From Sepioteuthis lessoniana (taxonomy: Eukaryota > Mollusca > Cephalopoda > Myopsida > Loliginidae), in contig OY757924.1 of NCBI GenBank assembly GCA_963585895.1, positions 53,927,038 through 53,991,037 on the forward strand: a stretch of DNA of 64,000 bases, in the 5' to 3' direction. Both the position numbers and the translations under genes were made by a program. Positions 52,001 through 55,000 of the stretch are shown here, one piece after another. The notes beneath the pieces were generated by a model. The model was given only the letters and a program-made list of their open reading frames with translations. It was not told the origin of the DNA and made no database searches. Positions within the stretch are counted from its first letter, which is position 1, and the number at the start of each line of letters is the position of its first letter.

Positions 52001-55000
52001 TCTCAGGTATACTTTTGTCTTCAACCCGGAATACTGGCTATGGTTCGTCTGCCCGCTACGAATCCTGCCAAACAACTGCTTTTCTTATTATTTACTTCCG
52101 CTGAGGGGAAGGGGTCCCCACTTCCGTTTTGGGGTCCCAGCCAATTATTTGGCTTCTCTCTTCTCCCCCTTGGTGTCCGGCGACCTGAGGTTACTAAGTA
52201 CCAACATCTGGTCTCCCCTGTGTGACCCACATTCCTTCCTAACGGTCACTTGTTTGACGACTAGATACTGTTAATTCAACGGGAGGATAGTATTAATCTT
52301 ATCTCCCTCCTCCCAGTGGGATATCGCGTGACACCATAGATAGGGCCCTATCAGGTGCAACCACTCCGGGCCAAAGTGGACTTGGGAGCGATGGCAATAA
52401 AAGAGTACTCTGCATTTCCCATAGCTCCAGCATTACGAAAGCTTCACCATCAGATTGTTTAATTTCATATCTAGGACACTCGTTGGGAGAGATCTTACCC
52501 TTTGCAGAGATGCAGTCAGTGTATTCTGCAGTCCCAGCCGACTGGGCTAGGTTTTTTTGTTTAAATAAACTATATTTATTACTTTGTTTTTTTATACGGT
52601 CCTGTGCTCCACCACCAACCATGGAGTCCAACTTCTGTTGCGAATTTACCAAAGAGGGAACCAATTCGCCTGAGTTGAGACGGAGATACACAACCGGTTT
52701 ATTTATGTCAGGAGTGAGATCCCAAGATTCAACAGAGGTTGAAATCCTACACTCTCAACACGACTAACTTCAGACACCACCTTCTAGCACCTTTAAGACC
52801 GTATAGGGCTGGCAACTTGTTTTGCCTTATGAACAATTGAAGCATACGACCACGACAATCTCATTAGGTGTTCAGGCTTGACGCGACCAGCCGATTGATT
52901 CTAATCGGGACTCTCCGACCACCCGTCAAGCCTTTTAAGGGCCAAAGTGGGGTGTTACAAGTCTCTCAGTTTCCAGATCAAGAACCACTCAGCCACCTGG
53001 AATGCATCCTAAAATATTACGAGTAGCCACCCACGGCCAACAGGTGGCCCAATTGGGGGACGAGTCTACTCTTCAGTAGAGGTGAAGTCAGCGTATTTTA
53101 TAGCTCCAGCTGACAAGGTGACATAATCATTTAAGATGTACTTGATGTTTCAATAAAGTCAACATTATTTCGGTTTGGTTTGGTTTCATGGCATATCAAC
53201 CCTTTTTAGGTTATTTAATGCCAAAGCCATTCTCTGAGAAGAACAGTAGTGGTACTATTTAACCCATAGCTGGGAGGATAAGGGGGTTCATACCTTTCCC
53301 AGGGGTATTTGCCCGAAAGTGAACGTAATAGCGCGACTGGAGTACGAACTCGCTTACTACGATTCCGCAGTCCATCGCGTTAACCATTACACCATTACAT
53401 TATTTCGTGATTTAATAACTTGATCAATTCTTGTTTTAATGATCTCAAAGTTTAACGGTATGTCAGGAGTGAGATCCCAAGATTCAACAGAGGTTGAAAT
53501 CCCACACTCTCAACACGACTAACTTCAGACACCACCTTCTAGCACCTTTAAGACCGTATAGGGCTGGCAACTTGTTTTGCCTTATGAACAATTGAAGCAT
53601 ACGACCACGACAATCTCATTAGGTGTTCAGGCTTGAACCTAAATTTTATATTTAACATTCAAACAGCTTTCCCACTGAATTACATTTCTTTTGCTGACAA
53701 TAAAATAAAAGATTAACCGTTGATTGTAGAGTTATTTCTACACATGCTATTAAAATCTGAAATCATCTGAACAAGAAGTCAAGTTATTAGATTACGAAAT
53801 TATATCAATTTTTTAAAACTCCCAGTATTTTCATAATTATGCTGTAAATGATTTGACTAAATTTTGTCAATAATGCTTTCCATTTTTTTTCAAGACAACA
53901 TTGATTCAGGGTGAAATTGGAAAGAGTCTACCAATGGTATTTATGGGAGTTGTGTGCTTTACATCAGGAGGTTTGGTAAAATTTCTACCCGAAACCAAAG
54001 ACTTAGTTATGCAAGAGAATTTCGACGAACTTTATCTCAAAGAAGAAGAGAAGAAAAGGTATTAATTAATTAATTAATCAATTAATATATATATATTACT
54101 GAACACCCCCCGCCACCCCCTTCCCCCCAAAAAAAGAAAAAAGAGAAAAATACAAACCAAAAAAATTTGAAAAACACCATAAAACAAGCAGCAGCAACAA
54201 CAACAACAACAACAGAATAAAAAAACAAAAACGCATATAATATCGTTTTTGGTGAAACATTTTTAATTTAAACTTATCTTTAAGGGTGTGAAATGTAGTG
54301 CTCCATCGCTTTGCAGCTCTAACAACTTTTATCTTTTTATATAAAGTGTTCGTTTTTTTCTAACGGTTACGACTTTCTTTTTTCATGATAATTTCCGAGA
54401 AAATATTAATTGACGAACGATGACGTTTCAATTTCTTTGCAATGTCGTTATTCATTCATTTTCCTTTTTCAAACTAAGAAAAATGTTTACTAGCCATTAG
54501 TAAGGAACTAATAAAAAAAGTAGGATATCTGACAAAATAAAAGAAAATTCTAAGAAATTTCCTTTGGGGGGGGTGTTTCTAAGAATTTTAATTTCGGAAA
54601 ATCATGACTTTTCATTACAATTAAGGGAATTTCTACAAAATTAATCAAGGAAAATAATTAGTTCTTGTGTGTCTAAGCTTTAGAAATTTTATTAAAATTT
54701 GTAGCAATAAAAATGGTAGACACAGGTAGAATCGAAGAGGTGACAAACGATTCCCAATATAGATGTCATGACTCACGGGAAGATTCATGACTTAAAGACA
54801 TAGGTAGGTAATTTACCTTCGATGTGGCACAAGGTCGAATGAATGGGGCGCCCAATGAGACTCGAACTCACTCGTGTAGGTTCGCTAGTCTAGCTTGCTA
54901 ACCGTTACACCACCAGGGGTGCCCTGAAAGACATAGGTAGAATCGAAGAGGTGACCAATGATTCACCTTATTGACTTACTAATTCACGGGAAGACTCATA

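Larger units (their letters stand above)
52704..53636 (+). repeat. 178-bp direct duplication (52704-52881 and 53459-53636)
   Basis: The two segments differ at one base only. The first is part of the LTR-like fossil 52558-52959; the second stands alone, without the rest of that fossil. Confidence 0.92.
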
